Below the pieces are notes generated by a model. The model saw nothing but the letters and a program-made list of their open reading frames with translations. It did not search any database and was not told the DNA's origin. A stretch of 64,000 nucleotides of DNA from assembly GCA_026645575.1 (NCBI GenBank), contig JAPKMW010000020.1, forward strand, positions 1-64,000. Reading direction: 5' to 3'. The DNA comes from Caldilineaceae bacterium. GTDB taxonomy: Bacteria > Chloroflexota > Anaerolineae > Caldilineales > Caldilineaceae. Both the position numbers and the translations under genes were made by a program. Shown piece after piece: positions 1 through 9,250 of this stretch (within the stretch, counting starts at the first letter, position 1; every line of letters begins with the position of its first letter).

Positions 1-1
1 T

Positions 2-18
2 GCGAGTCACGGACTCGC
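2..18. repeat. Short hairpin at the window edge
   Basis: GCGAGTC (2-8) and GACTCGC (12-18) form a perfect 7-bp stem around a 3-nt loop, and a run of six T lies about 15 nt further on. It may belong to the terminator region of a gene left of the window. Nothing else was recognised in the first 205 bases. Confidence 0.4.
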
Positions 19-205
19 GCCGAGCGACGACTAATTTTTTACATTGGTGCCAATAGGAAGCGATTGTACCATAACTCGTCATTTTCTATGTAGCGCCAGC
101 AGTTTTGATCGGCTTAAAGCGCGATGGGACGCCTCATTTTGCAGAATTGGCAGGGTTTGCGGTTAAATGAAAAAAAACAGTCGTTCAGACAGGGGAGGCA
201 GGTTC

Positions 206-1108
206 ATGGCAGAAGTAATGCTGGAAAATGATCAGTTGCGGCTGGCGGTCGATCCGCAACAGGGAGTCAATGTGTTGGGCTTCTTTGTCCGGCGCGATCA
301 GGGCTGGCTGACGGTGATGCCCGATGTGCGCGGCGGCAAGAGCGACTTGAAGGCCAGCAGCTTTGTCTTGATTCCCTATTCCAACCGGATTGAAAAGGGC
401 CATTTTACCTTTCAAGGTCAACCGTATCAACTTGCCAATGGCGAGCGGCACGCCAGCCACGGGGATGTGCGCGGGCGGGCCTGGCAAGTTGCGACGGTGA
501 CGGCGACTGCCATCCATTGCACCTTTGATTCCCGCACCTATGCCGACGCCAACTGGCCCTGGCCCTTCACAGCGACGCTCCAGTATAGCATCCGGGAGGA
601 TACCCTTTTCTCGCGGCTGACTGTTACCAATGAAGGCGATTCTCCCATGCCAGCGGGGTTGGGGTGGCATCCCTACTACAATCGCACCTTGAGTCGCGCC
701 GGTGAACCCGTTTTGTTACACTTCCGGGCGCCGCTCGTCTACCCCGACGCCAATGACAATCGCATCCCCTCTGGGCCGGTGCAACCGCTGGCGCCCAATC
801 AGGATTTTTCCACTGAACGAGAATTAACGCCGGCGAACTTTATCGATGCCTGTTTCTATGGGTATGAGGGTAACGGCGCCATTACCTGGCCGGAGAGCAA
901 CGTGAAGCTCACCTACACCTGTTCGCCCCATTGCCATCACCTCATCATCTTTAATCCGGCCAAGCCCTATTTCGCCGTCGAGCCGGTGACGAACGCCAAC
1001 AATGGCGTCAATCTCTATGCCCAGGGCGATCCGACCAGCGGGATTCAGGTGCTAGCGCCAGGGGAGACGTTGGAAGCAACGTTTGCCGTTAGCGCGCATG
1101 AAGTTTAA
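206..1108 (+). CDS. Aldose 1-epimerase family protein (galactose mutarotase-like)
   Basis: The protein is predicted to interconvert alpha and beta anomers of an aldose in the cytoplasm. It is 300 residues, with the family hallmarks Asn60-Arg61 in IPYSNRIEKG, His82/His85 in RHASHG, GWHPYY (His165, the likely general acid) and Glu269 in FAVEPVTN (the likely general base). An ATG at 167 is possible, but the ATG at 206 follows an AGGGGAGG ribosome-binding site (191-198) at good spacing and starts right at the fold. The next gene overlaps its 3' end, suggesting translational coupling. The sugar cannot be predicted, because the COG2017 superfamily also includes sugar-phosphate epimerases. Confidence 0.85.
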   Translation: MAEVMLENDQLRLAVDPQQGVNVLGFFVRRDQGWLTVMPDVRGGKSDLKASSFVLIPYSNRIEKGHFTFQGQPYQLANGERHASHGDVRGRAWQVATVTATAIHCTFDSRTYADANWPWPFTATLQYSIREDTLFSRLTVTNEGDSPMPAGLGWHPYYNRTLSRAGEPVLLHFRAPLVYPDANDNRIPSGPVQPLAPNQDFSTERELTPANFIDACFYGYEGNGAITWPESNVKLTYTCSPHCHHLIIFNPAKPYFAVEPVTNANNGVNLYAQGDPTSGIQVLAPGETLEATFAVSAHEV

Positions 1109-1916
1109 TCGCTTACTAACCTGTGGCATGAAAGCACTCTTCTGGTTTGCGGCAACGATCTTCATCGCCTATCTGGCGGTTTGCCTGCTGCTCTATTGGC
1201 AGCAGGAACGGCTCCTCTTTTTTCCCACCAAAGTAGCCGCCAATTTTCGCTATCCCTTCACCCAGCCCTACACAGAGACCATGTTGCCGGTGCATGGTGC
1301 AGCCCTCAATGTTGTCCATTTCACCCGCCCCAATGCCAAAGGGGTCATCCTCTATCTGCACGGCAACGGTGATATTATTGCACGCATGGCGCCGCTGGCG
1401 GACTTCTTTCTGGAGCTTGGCTATAGCGTGGTTATCCCGGATTACCGGGGCTACGGCAAAAGCACCGGCGCGATCACCAACGAACAGGAATTTCATGACG
1501 ACATGGCGGCTGTCTACCGCTATGTGCAAGAATTGTACCCTGAAAGCCAAATCACCATTTACGGTCAATCGATGGGGAGCGGCTTTGCTGCCCGGCTGGC
1601 AGCGGAAAACCGACCAGCGCGCCTGATTCTCGAATCACCCTATGACAGTATTCGCGCCATGGCCGCCCGTGAATTTCCCTGGCTGCCCCGCTTTTTGCTC
1701 AAATATCAACTGCGCACTGATTTGGTGCTGCCAGCGGTGACTTGCCCGGTCTACCTGATTCATGGCACGGCTGACCCGGTGATTCCCTATGTCGCCAGTG
1801 AGATTCTCTACCCGCTCATTCAAGGGGAAAAAGAATTGTTGACGGTGTCGGGGGGTGGTCATAACCTGTTGTTACGTGATGAGCGGGTGCAAACATTTTT
1901 AAAGAAAATTCTATAA
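1098..1916 (+). CDS. Membrane-anchored alpha/beta hydrolase (BEM46/YqkD-like)
   Basis: This is a serine hydrolase of unknown substrate. One hydrophobic segment at about residues 12-33 should anchor it to the membrane. The catalytic elements are LHGNGD (oxyanion region, about residues 87-92), nucleophile Ser158 in GQSMGSG, Asp226 in HGTADPVIP and His255 in GGGHN. The chosen ATG at 1098 overlaps the epimerase stop by 11 nt; a TTG at 1083 and an ATG at 1128 are alternatives, and none has a strong ribosome-binding site. The family contains esterases and peptidases, so only the class is certain. Confidence 0.8.
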   Translation: MKFNRLLTCGMKALFWFAATIFIAYLAVCLLLYWQQERLLFFPTKVAANFRYPFTQPYTETMLPVHGAALNVVHFTRPNAKGVILYLHGNGDIIARMAPLADFFLELGYSVVIPDYRGYGKSTGAITNEQEFHDDMAAVYRYVQELYPESQITIYGQSMGSGFAARLAAENRPARLILESPYDSIRAMAAREFPWLPRFLLKYQLRTDLVLPAVTCPVYLIHGTADPVIPYVASEILYPLIQGEKELLTVSGGGHNLLLRDERVQTFLKKIL

Positions 1917-1946
1917 GCTAATTCGCATCTTTTTGTTGGGAAGCTA

Positions 1947-1955
1947 TGATATAAT
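1947..1955 (+). promoter_or_regulatory. Extended -10 promoter for carB
   Basis: TGATATAAT is a perfect TG-n-TATAAT extended -10 box. No good -35 is seen, as expected for this promoter class. It would start a leader of about 175 nt that contains the long inverted repeat at 1995-2076. Confidence 0.6.
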
Positions 1956-1994
1956 TAGCGCTCGTAAATGAGGCAATAGAGATTTACATACGGG

Positions 1995-2076
1995 CAGGCA
2001 AGACCTCCGGGAAGGGGCCAATCGTTGGTTCTTGTCAGGTAAAAAGCTTTTGGCCCCTTCCCGGAGGTCTTGCCTG
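1995..2076. repeat. Perfect 27-bp inverted repeat in the carB leader
   Basis: Bases 1995-2021 are exactly the reverse complement of 2050-2076, separated by 28 nt. The RNA would form a very stable stem about 60 nt before the carB start. It may be a mobile palindromic element or may act on carB expression. No T-run follows the right arm, so a simple intrinsic terminator is unlikely. Confidence 0.85.
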
Positions 2077-2137
2077 TCGCCCCTTGTACTCGGTGCGTAA
2101 GTTGTAATTAAAAAAATCAAAACACAGAAATTGAACC

Positions 2138-5100
2138 ATGCCTAAACGAACTGACCTTTCTTCTATCCTGATCATTGGCTCTGGTCCGATTGTTATCGGC
2201 CAGGCGTGTGAATTTGATTACTCCGGCGCCCAGGCGTGTAAGGCGCTGCGCCAGGAGGGGTATCGGGTGGTGTTGGTCAACTCCAACCCCGCCACGATTA
2301 TGACCGACCCGGAGATGGCTGATGCCACCTACATTGAGCCGTTAACGGTCGATGTGTTGGAAAAGATCATTGCCAAAGAGCGTCCCGACGCGTTGCTGCC
2401 CACGGTCGGCGGCCAGACCGGTCTCAACCTCTCGGTGGCGCTGGCCGAGGCGGGGGTTCTGGACAAATATGGCGTTGAGTTGATCGGCGCCAACCTGCAC
2501 GCCATCAAGACCGCCGAAGATCGCCAGCTCTTTAAGGACGCCATGACGGCGGCGGGGCTGGAATCGCCGCGCAGTGGGCTGGCCCATACGCTGGCCGAAG
2601 CGCGGCGCATTGCCCAGGAGATTGGCCGCTATCCGATCTTCATTCGCCCCAGTTTTACGCTGGGGGGCAGCGGCGCCGGCACCGTCTTTACCCCGCAGGA
2701 ATTTGATGAAAAAGTTTCCTGGGGGCTGCGCGAAAGCCCGGTGCATACGGTGCTGGTCGAAGAGTCGCTCATCGGCTGGAAAGAGTACGAACTGGAAGTG
2801 ATGCGCGACCGCGCCGACAACTTTGTCGTCGTCTGCTCCATCGAAAACCTGGATGCCATGGGCGTCCATACCGGCGACAGCATCACCCTGGCGCCAGCGC
2901 AAACGTTGACTGACAAGGAATATCAGCGCCTGCGCGACCAGGCGCGCATTGTCATGCGCGCCGTCGGCGTGGAGACGGGTGGCAGCAATGTCCAATTCGG
3001 TGTAGACCCAGCCACCGGGCGCGTGGTCATTATTGAGATGAACCCGCGCGTCTCTCGTTCCAGCGCCCTTGCCTCTAAAGCCACTGGCTTTCCCATTGCC
3101 AAATTGGCCGCCAAAGTCGCGGTCGGTTATACGCTGGATGAACTGAAAAACGACATTACCCAGCAGACGGTAGCCGCCTTTGAGCCGTCGATTGACTATG
3201 TGGTGGTCAAGATTCCGCGCTGGGCCTTTGAGAAATTTCCCGGTGTGGATCGCGAACTAGGGCCGCAGATGAAATCCGTGGGCGAGATTATGTCGATTGG
3301 CCGCACCTTCAAGGAAGCGTTGCAAAAGGGCGCGCGCAGCCTGGAAATTGGTCGCGACGGCCTTGGCCCGGTAGAACGGGATCGCGAGGGCAATTTCAAA
3401 GGCTATGACGCCAATACCGAACTGCGCGATTTGCTGCGCATCCCCAATCGTGACCGCCTCTTTGCCACCTATGAAGCCCTGTTACGCGGCGACGATGTCA
3501 CCACCGTCTGCCAACTTACCCGCTTCGACCCCTGGTTTGTCGAGCAGATGGCCGAAATTGCCGCTTTCGAGCGCAATTTGACTGTGCTTGACGCTGATAC
3601 CTTGCGTGAGGCCAAACGCATGGGCTTTAGTGATAGCCAGTTGGCGCGTATTCTGAATAAGAGAATGAGAGATAAAGAGATTGAGAGATTACATACTACG
3701 GCTGACGATAATCTCTTAATCTCTCAATCGCTCAATCTCCCTGCAACTGAAATTGATGTACGCGACCTTCGTAAATCGTTTGGCCTGCTACCCACTTATC
3801 ATCAGGTGGACACCTGCGCCGCTGAGTTTGAAGCGTACACCCCCTATCTCTACAGCAGTTACGAGATGGAGAGCGAAGCCGAACCCACCGATCGCCCCAA
3901 GATCGTCATTCTGGGCGGCGGGCCTAACCGCATCGGTCAGGGGATTGAATTCGACTACTGCTGCTGTCACGCCAGCTTTGCCCTGCAAGAGATGGGTTTT
4001 GAGACCATCATGGTCAACTGCAACCCCGAAACCGTCAGCACCGACTACGACACCAGCGACCGGCTCTATTTTGAGCCGCTCACCTTTGAGGATGTACTGA
4101 ATATTGTCGAGCGGGAGACAGGAAGACAAGATGACAAGGTGACAGGGTGGCAAGGTGACAAGGTAGATCCTGATGCTATCACCCCCTCACCCCCTCACCC
4201 TGTCACCTTGTCAGGAAATGTCAAGGGGGTCATCGTCCAATTCGGCGGGCAGACGCCGTTGAACCTGGCAAATAGTTTGCAGGCAGCGGGAGTGCCGATC
4301 TTGGGGACTTCGCCGGAGTCAATCGATCTAGCCGAGGATCGCGATCGTTTTGGCGCGTTGCTGGATCAGTTGGAGATTCCGGCGCCGGCGCATGGCAGTG
4401 CGCGCAGCGTTGAAGCCGCAGTGGAAATTGCGGCACGCATTGGTTACCCGGTGGTGGTGCGCCCCTCCTATGTGTTGGGCGGGCGGGCGATGGCGATTGT
4501 CGATGATGAGGAAGCCTTGCGCCGTTACATGTATGAAGCCGTCCATGTCGCCGCCGAACGGTCAATTCTGATTGACCAATTCCTGGAAGATGCCTTCGAG
4601 GTCGATGTCGATGCCATTTGTGACGGCGAACGAGTCGTCATCGGTGGCATTATGCAACACATTGAAGAAGCCGGCATCCACAGTGGTGACAGCGCCTGTG
4701 TGCTGCCGCCCTACAAGATCAGTCAGTTTCATCTGAACATCATTCGGGAATACACCGAAAAGCTGGGTACGGCGCTCAACGTGCGCGGCTTGATGAATGT
4801 TCAGTATGCGCTCAAGGATGATGTGGTCTACGTTTTAGAAGTCAACCCGCGCGCCAGCCGCACCGTTCCCTTTGTCAGCAAGGCGACCGGCATTCCGCTG
4901 GCAAAACTGGCTGCGCAGGTGATGGCCGGCAAAACGCTGGTTGAATTGGGCTTTACCGAAGAACCCAAACTGGATGGCTTCTTTGTCAAGGAAGCGGTGT
5001 TACCGTGGAAGAAATTTACCGGCATCGATACCATCCTTGGTCCCGAAATGCGCTCCACCGGCGAGGTGATGGGTCATGCGGCGAGCTTTGGTCATGCCTT

Positions 5101-5551
5101 TGCCAAAAGCCAACTGGGGGCTGGCGTTGGTCTGCCGGCCAGTGGTGGCGTCTTGATTACGGTAAACGACTTCGACAAGGGCAGCGCTGTGAAGATTGCG
5201 CGCGATCTTCATCGTCTCGGCTTTACGATCTACGCCACCGCCGGCACCGGCGAATTGATCGAACATTCCGGCACACCAGTCACGGTGTTGGAAAAGGGCA
5301 GCGCCGGCAACGACGCCTACAGTACGCTTGATGCTATTCAAGACGGCAAGATCCAGATGATCATCAACACCCCCTATGGTCGTGACAGTCGCGAAGACGG
5401 TATCAAAATCCGCCGCCTCGCCACCCGCATGGAGATCCCATTGATCACCACCCTCTCTGCGGCCCAAGCTGCGGTCAACGGCATCCGCGCCGTCTACCAG
5501 CAGGAGCTACGCGTACGTAGCTTGCAGGAACATTACCAGCGGCAGAAGTAG
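2138..5551 (+). CDS. carB: Carbamoyl-phosphate synthase large subunit with two in-frame repeat insertions
   Basis: CarB makes carbamoyl phosphate from ammonia (released by CarA), bicarbonate and two ATP for arginine and pyrimidine synthesis. The two homologous ATP-grasp halves are visible ([18 protein letters not shown] near the start and [17 protein letters not shown] near residue 590), followed by a C-terminal MGS-like allosteric domain (from about residue 985). The protein has 1137 residues, against 1073 in Escherichia coli. The excess matches two segments with no family counterpart: residues about 508-534 (DNA 3661-3740) and about 659-693 (DNA 4115-4215). Both are encoded by tandem-arm hairpins. 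The flanking sequence stays canonical and in frame, so the gene is probably functional. carA is not in the window. Confidence 0.97.
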   Translation: MPKRTDLSSILIIGSGPIVIGQACEFDYSGAQACKALRQEGYRVVLVNSNPATIMTDPEMADATYIEPLTVDVLEKIIAKERPDALLPTVGGQTGLNLSVALAEAGVLDKYGVELIGANLHAIKTAEDRQLFKDAMTAAGLESPRSGLAHTLAEARRIAQEIGRYPIFIRPSFTLGGSGAGTVFTPQEFDEKVSWGLRESPVHTVLVEESLIGWKEYELEVMRDRADNFVVVCSIENLDAMGVHTGDSITLAPAQTLTDKEYQRLRDQARIVMRAVGVETGGSNVQFGVDPATGRVVIIEMNPRVSRSSALASKATGFPIAKLAAKVAVGYTLDELKNDITQQTVAAFEPSIDYVVVKIPRWAFEKFPGVDRELGPQMKSVGEIMSIGRTFKEALQKGARSLEIGRDGLGPVERDREGNFKGYDANTELRDLLRIPNRDRLFATYEALLRGDDVTTVCQLTRFDPWFVEQMAEIAAFERNLTVLDADTLREAKRMGFSDSQLARILNKRMRDKEIERLHTTADDNLLISQSLNLPATEIDVRDLRKSFGLLPTYHQVDTCAAEFEAYTPYLYSSYEMESEAEPTDRPKIVILGGGPNRIGQGIEFDYCCCHASFALQEMGFETIMVNCNPETVSTDYDTSDRLYFEPLTFEDVLNIVERETGRQDDKVTGWQGDKVDPDAITPSPPHPVTLSGNVKGVIVQFGGQTPLNLANSLQAAGVPILGTSPESIDLAEDRDRFGALLDQLEIPAPAHGSARSVEAAVEIAARIGYPVVVRPSYVLGGRAMAIVDDEEALRRYMYEAVHVAAERSILIDQFLEDAFEVDVDAICDGERVVIGGIMQHIEEAGIHSGDSACVLPPYKISQFHLNIIREYTEKLGTALNVRGLMNVQYALKDDVVYVLEVNPRASRTVPFVSKATGIPLAKLAAQVMAGKTLVELGFTEEPKLDGFFVKEAVLPWKKFTGIDTILGPEMRSTGEVMGHAASFGHAFAKSQLGAGVGLPASGGVLITVNDFDKGSAVKIARDLHRLGFTIYATAGTGELIEHSGTPVTVLEKGSAGNDAYSTLDAIQDGKIQMIINTPYGRDSREDGIKIRRLATRMEIPLITTLSAAQAAVNGIRAVYQQELRVRSLQEHYQRQK
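3661..3740. repeat. Period-8 tandem-arm hairpin inside carB
   Basis: The left arm (3661-3691) reads as 8-nt units related to GAGATTGA. The right arm (3709-3740) is four 8-nt units TAATCTCT, TAATCTCT, CAATCGCT and CAATCTCC, complementary to the left. It encodes about 27 residues inserted just after the LARILN segment of CarB, before the connection to the second ATP-grasp half. Confidence 0.9.
4115..4215. repeat. Second period-8 tandem-arm hairpin inside carB
   Basis: Units GACAAGAT, GACAAGGT, GACAGGGT, GGCAAGGT and GACAAGGT fill 4125-4164. CACCCCCT (twice), CACCCTGT and CACCTTGT fill 4180-4211. Bases 4133-4149 pair perfectly with 4196-4212. It encodes about 33 extra residues between EDVLNIV and [11 protein letters not shown], two blocks that are almost adjacent in other CarB proteins. 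Confidence 0.9.
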
Positions 5552-5553
5552 AT

Positions 5554-5616
5554 AAGAAGAAGACAAGAAGACAGTGCTTTTTGGCTGTCTTCTTGTCTTC
5601 TTGTCTTCTTGTCTTT
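5554..5616. repeat. Period-8 tandem-arm hairpin after carB, terminator-like
   Basis: GAAGACAA-type units (5554-5574) are followed after 10 nt by CTGTCTTC and three TTGTCTTC/T-type units. Bases 5557-5574 and 5585-5602 pair perfectly (18 bp), and a T-rich tail follows. It could terminate carB transcription. Confidence 0.8.
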
Positions 5617-5678
5617 TGTTACATCATTAAACAATCTTTAATTCATCCACACTGGTTTGTCAGGTAGTGCTATCAATT

Positions 5679-5687
5679 TGTTATAAT
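5679..5687 (+). promoter_or_regulatory. Extended -10 promoter for the anchored hypothetical gene
   Basis: TGTTATAAT is a perfect extended -10 box about 80 nt before the ATG at 5766, in an AT-rich stretch. No convincing -35 is present. Confidence 0.55.
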
Positions 5688-5765
5688 TTTAAAAAGCATA
5701 TACACTGTACAAGACTGTAAGAAAACCTGCTTTACTACCCGAATTACCGTTGTAAGGAGAGAACC

Positions 5766-6524
5766 ATGACATTCTTTGCCTGGTTACTGATCATTTTGGC
5801 GTTGGCCATCGTGGGGCTTTGGCTAAAGCGCGATTGGGAAGCGCGCCGTTTGGCAGAACAACAAACGCAAGCGGAAACAGCCGCTGCAGACAACAACCAG
5901 TCTAGCACATCGCCGCTGGCGCCGTTACGGGAGCGCGCTGCGCAACTGTTGGGCACTAAACAACCGCGCATGGGCGCCAAGTTCCGCCAGTGGATGCCCC
6001 AGGCGTTTGATAAGGAGCCAGAATTGCGCAGTTGGCTGGCCGGCTTATCGGACGAGCAACTGGATGCCTTGACTACCCATATCGACGCGTTTGCAGGGGA
6101 AATGGGTTTCCAATTGAGTTGGCTACTGGATCAGGAGGTGGCGCAACAGCCGGCATTGGCCCAATCGCTCACTCGTGTAGTGGTCGATTACTGTCGCGCC
6201 TGTCATCACTCGGTGAATTTGCAAGAGGAATTAGAAATCTATAAGACCATCCGTCAGTATCAGCAAGCACCCCATACACAGCCCAATCGCGCCTTAGGTG
6301 AAGCACTCTTTGGCAAATTGCTGGAACAAGGCTTAACGCCTGTGAAGGTTGCCGAACATTTGGCCTTGCCCGAAAAGGAACGGCGCCAACAAGTTGCGAC
6401 GGCTGTCCAACAGGTGGCTGTAGATAAGCCGCTACTCTTTCAAAAATTAGTGAAAGAAGTTGTTTTTCACCACAACGGCGTTAGCATGAACGGCGCCCGC
6501 AATGGCGCTGTACATCATAACTAG
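5766..6524 (+). CDS. Membrane-anchored hypothetical protein
   Basis: No family was recognised in this 252-residue protein. It begins with one hydrophobic segment (residues 3-20, WLLIILALAIVGLWL) followed by a basic stop-transfer stretch, then a glutamine/alanine-rich linker to about residue 60. The rest looks like an alpha-helical soluble domain (RQWMPQAF, LAGLSDEQLDALTTHIDAF, YCRACHHSVN). A start at 5766 is well supported by AAGGAG at 5754-5759 and its own extended -10 promoter. It appears monocistronic, with a 13-bp hairpin just after the stop. Confidence 0.75.
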   Translation: MTFFAWLLIILALAIVGLWLKRDWEARRLAEQQTQAETAAADNNQSSTSPLAPLRERAAQLLGTKQPRMGAKFRQWMPQAFDKEPELRSWLAGLSDEQLDALTTHIDAFAGEMGFQLSWLLDQEVAQQPALAQSLTRVVVDYCRACHHSVNLQEELEIYKTIRQYQQAPHTQPNRALGEALFGKLLEQGLTPVKVAEHLALPEKERRQQVATAVQQVAVDKPLLFQKLVKEVVFHHNGVSMNGARNGAVHHN

Positions 6525-6534
6525 ACGGTTGTCA

Positions 6535-6567
6535 GCTCGTTGGTTGCGATAAGTGCAACCAACGAGC
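6535..6567. terminator. 13-bp hairpin between genes
   Basis: GCTCGTTGGTTGC (6535-6547) and GCAACCAACGAGC (6555-6567) pair perfectly around a 7-nt loop, 10 nt after the stop of the upstream gene. No clear T-run follows, so it may be a factor-dependent terminator or a small palindromic element. Confidence 0.5.
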
Positions 6568-6608
6568 CAACTCTACCCCGCCCTTCCCATTGTACTGTTT
6601 ATCGAGTG

Positions 6609-8252
6609 ATGCCCATGCAGCCTGGTACTCATAATTTGGATCGACGCCGGTTTCTACAGGCCACGACCGCAGCCGCGGCTTTGGTATTGGGCGCGACGGC
6701 TTGTCAATCGCGGTCAGAACCGGCAGCAGCCAGTGAATCGCCAAACGATCCCAGTGCAACACCCACAGCAACGACGACCGACGGCAGCGATCCAATCCAA
6801 ACTGACGAACCGTCCTCATCCTTACGCATGGCGCTGTCGGTCTTACCCACGTCCTTTGATCCAGCGCTTTTTGAGAATGTGGAAGCTTACCCTTTTGGTT
6901 TTGCCGTTTATGATGGCTTGGTCTGGGTCGATGCGCAATTGACTCTCCAACCAATGCTGGCAGAACGCTGGGAGGCTAACGCTGATGGCCGCCAATGGAC
7001 TTTTTACCTGCGGTCGGCTGTCACCTTTCATCACGGTAGCTCTTTCACGGCAACGGATGTTGTCTACACCTTTACACGTTTGCTGGAGCCTAAGCTTGGC
7101 TCACCCTTGCAGCCGGTGTTGAGCTTTATCCAAAAAGTCGAAGCCATCGATGAACATACGGTACGCTTCCATCTGGCGGCGCCGAATGTCGATCTGCCGT
7201 TGCTGCTGGCCGCGCCTCAACTGCGCATTCTCCCCCATGATTATTCGCTGGAACGGCTGATGATGCAACCTTCCGGCACTGGGCCATTTCTTTTTGACGA
7301 GTTTCGCTCCGGTGAATATATTCACTACATACGTAACCCGGACTATTGGGCCGCAGAGCGGATTACCATTGCCGAATTATGGCACCTCTATCTACCTTCG
7401 CTGGATGAGCAAGTGGCCGCTTTGGTGCGTGGGGAATTGGATCTCCTGCTGGAGATTGATCCCGGTCAAGTTGCCCACTTCCAGGAAAACCCGGACATTG
7501 TTGTGATAGAGGCAACGAGCGGGCGTTATCAAAACTTGGCGATGCAGGTGAAGGCTCCCCCCTTTCATGACAACCGCGTGCGTCAGGCATTGAAAGCCTG
7601 CCTTGACCGTCCCGCATTGCAACAACAGATTCTTCAGGGCCGCGGTGCAGCCGGCTATGACCACCCGATTGCGCCGATCAGCCCCTTTTTTACCGAGATC
7701 ACCACATCACCAGATATTGAACGAGCGCGGCAATTGCTGGTGGAGGCTGGTTATCCCGCCGGTCTTCAGGTGCAGTTGCTTACCGCCAACGCCTTTCCCG
7801 GCATGGTGCAACTCGCTTACGCCGTGCAAGCAATGGCCCAACCGGCCGGTATTCAGATCGAGGTGATTGAAGCCAAGGTGCCATCCGAGATCTACTTTAA
7901 TGACTATTGGGGCGTGGTGCCCTTTTACATCAGTTCGTGGGAATTTCGCCCCAGCATCTACGAAACCTTTGCCATCGCCTATCATTCCAACGCGGCTTGG
8001 AATGAGACCGGCTGGTCTAGCCCAGCGTTGGACAAGCTGCTAGATGACGCCCAAGGGGTTACTGACCATGAGCAACGGCGGGCGCTCTACAGCCAGGCCG
8101 CACAATTGCTGATGGACGAAGGCGCCGTCATGATTCCTTATTTTCAACCGGTGTTGACTGCCGTGCGCCGCTCTGTCCAGGGCTTTACGCCCCATCCCGC
8201 CGGTTGGGTTGATTTGCGCGATGTGCATATAGGTAGACAGGTAGACAGGTAG
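6609..8252 (+). CDS. Family 5 (peptide/opine-type) ABC solute-binding lipoprotein
   Basis: This is an extracytoplasmic binding protein of the SBP_bac_5 class, used by oligopeptide/dipeptide and related importers. The N-terminus has a twin-arginine-like signal (LDRRRFLQ) and a lipobox ending in ATAC at about residue 33, so it should be a lipid-anchored Tat substrate. The body has typical family phrases such as PMLAERWE, VTFHHGSSFTATDVVYTF and RVRQALKACLDRP. ATG codons at 6609 and 6615 are both possible. No permease genes are adjacent. It is a clear paralogue of the minus-strand gene at 10100-11692. Its last residues (GRQVDR) and stop lie in the left arm of a period-8 hairpin, so the C-terminus was extended or replaced by that element. 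Confidence 0.88.
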   Translation: MPMQPGTHNLDRRRFLQATTAAAALVLGATACQSRSEPAAASESPNDPSATPTATTTDGSDPIQTDEPSSSLRMALSVLPTSFDPALFENVEAYPFGFAVYDGLVWVDAQLTLQPMLAERWEANADGRQWTFYLRSAVTFHHGSSFTATDVVYTFTRLLEPKLGSPLQPVLSFIQKVEAIDEHTVRFHLAAPNVDLPLLLAAPQLRILPHDYSLERLMMQPSGTGPFLFDEFRSGEYIHYIRNPDYWAAERITIAELWHLYLPSLDEQVAALVRGELDLLLEIDPGQVAHFQENPDIVVIEATSGRYQNLAMQVKAPPFHDNRVRQALKACLDRPALQQQILQGRGAAGYDHPIAPISPFFTEITTSPDIERARQLLVEAGYPAGLQVQLLTANAFPGMVQLAYAVQAMAQPAGIQIEVIEAKVPSEIYFNDYWGVVPFYISSWEFRPSIYETFAIAYHSNAAWNETGWSSPALDKLLDDAQGVTDHEQRRALYSQAAQLLMDEGAVMIPYFQPVLTAVRRSVQGFTPHPAGWVDLRDVHIGRQVDR

Positions 8253-8354
8253 ACAAGTATTGTCCAGACAGACCTGTCTACCTATCTACCTGTCTACCTG
8301 TGTACCTGTGTACCTGTCTACCTATTTACCTGTGTACCTATTTACCTGTCTACC
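8231..8354. repeat. Large period-8 tandem-arm hairpin
   Basis: The left arm has GTAGACAG units (8231-8257). The right arm has ten consecutive 8-nt units of the CTGTCTAC/CTATTTAC/CTGTGTAC type (8274-8353). The left arm carries the stop codon of the binding-protein gene, and the right arm ends 18 nt before the next start. The right arm is much longer than the left, so unit numbers in the two arms change independently. Confidence 0.93.
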
Positions 8355-8371
8355 ATTCACGAGGACTAGCT

Positions 8372-9178
8372 ATGCTCATTACCAATCTCCTTGTCGCCGG
8401 CAGCGTTGCCTATGCCGGCGTGAAGACAGTTGTCACCCAACACAAACCGATGACGGTAAAGCAAGGGGACAAGGGCAATCCGCTGATGACAGCGCCGACA
8501 GTGGAGTTAGCCGATGCGCCCACCGACCAAGATGGGGTAACGCTGGCAGAACGGCGTCACCGCGCCGTGGCGACGACCTCCTTTTGGTTAGCGGTCGGCG
8601 GCTTACTCTTCCCGACATTAACCATTGCCAGTGTCCCCTTAACCATCTATAGTACGATTCCGATCTTGGAGGCCGGCTGTCGCTCCCTCTATGCCGAGGG
8701 ACGGGTGAAGCCATCAGTCGTCAATTCGATTCTCTTGGTCAGCACACTGGCCAGCGACCACTACCTGCCGGCGGCGACCATTGCCTGGCTCCACCACACT
8801 TTCCGCCTGCTGGGTCGCCGCGCCCAAACGGTGAGCGAACAGATGACCAGCGAAGTGAGCAACGAATTGAGCGATCTCGTGCGCCAGGCCATGGGCGCGC
8901 CGCCCCGCACAGCCTGGGTGGTGCGCGACACCATCGAAGTCAAGCTACCCTTTGACGACGTGCGGGTTGGGGATGTGCTAGTGGTGAATCGGGGCGAATT
9001 TGTGCCCGTCGAAGGCTTTGTCACCAGCGGTTCGGCCAAAGTGAATTTGTTGCTGCTAACCCGCTCCGCCGAGCCGGTGGCGGTGGCGACAGGGGATCGG
9101 GTCTACCCCAGCACCTTTGTCATGGAAGGGCGGTTGCATGTCCAGGTGGAAAAGCTGCGCAGCACAGAGCGTGCGTAA
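8372..9178 (+). CDS. Stand-alone membrane/actuator-domain protein related to P-type ATPases
   Basis: The 268-residue protein corresponds only to the N-terminal membrane segments plus the actuator domain of the P-type ATPases at 56102 and 58750 in this window. Shared features are the hydrophobic stretch near residues 65-100 followed by YAEGRVKPSVVNSILLV, and the actuator phrase VNRGEFVPVEGFV. The phosphatase motif TGE of real P-type ATPases is replaced (LLLLTRSAEPV, about residue 225), and there is no DKTGT phosphorylation domain or nucleotide-binding domain. Sequence after the stop shows no continuation in any frame. The start at 8372 is preceded by GAGG. It could be a regulatory pseudo-subunit or a decaying fragment; the uninterrupted frame favours a retained protein. 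Confidence 0.65.
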   Translation: MLITNLLVAGSVAYAGVKTVVTQHKPMTVKQGDKGNPLMTAPTVELADAPTDQDGVTLAERRHRAVATTSFWLAVGGLLFPTLTIASVPLTIYSTIPILEAGCRSLYAEGRVKPSVVNSILLVSTLASDHYLPAATIAWLHHTFRLLGRRAQTVSEQMTSEVSNELSDLVRQAMGAPPRTAWVVRDTIEVKLPFDDVRVGDVLVVNRGEFVPVEGFVTSGSAKVNLLLLTRSAEPVAVATGDRVYPSTFVMEGRLHVQVEKLRSTERA

Positions 9179-9250
9179 GCCAAAATGGTATAAGGATCGT
9201 AGAGGCAGTTTGTAACCCACAGGCATCAAGGTAGACGTTGGGGAAAACTA

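Noticed and set aside
1098..1916. Missing N-formylkynurenine formamidase
   Set aside because: It is a membrane-anchored BEM46-like hydrolase far from the kyn genes, with no kynurenine-formamidase features.
8231..8354. CRISPR array
   Set aside because: The repeats are 8 nt with no spacers and form two complementary arms; no cas genes are present.
8260..8652. Coding frame through the right arm of the period-8 array
   Set aside because: Its Thr/Val/Cys/Leu/Tyr-rich start is only the translated repeat, and the real gene begins at 8372 with a ribosome-binding site and conserved sequence.
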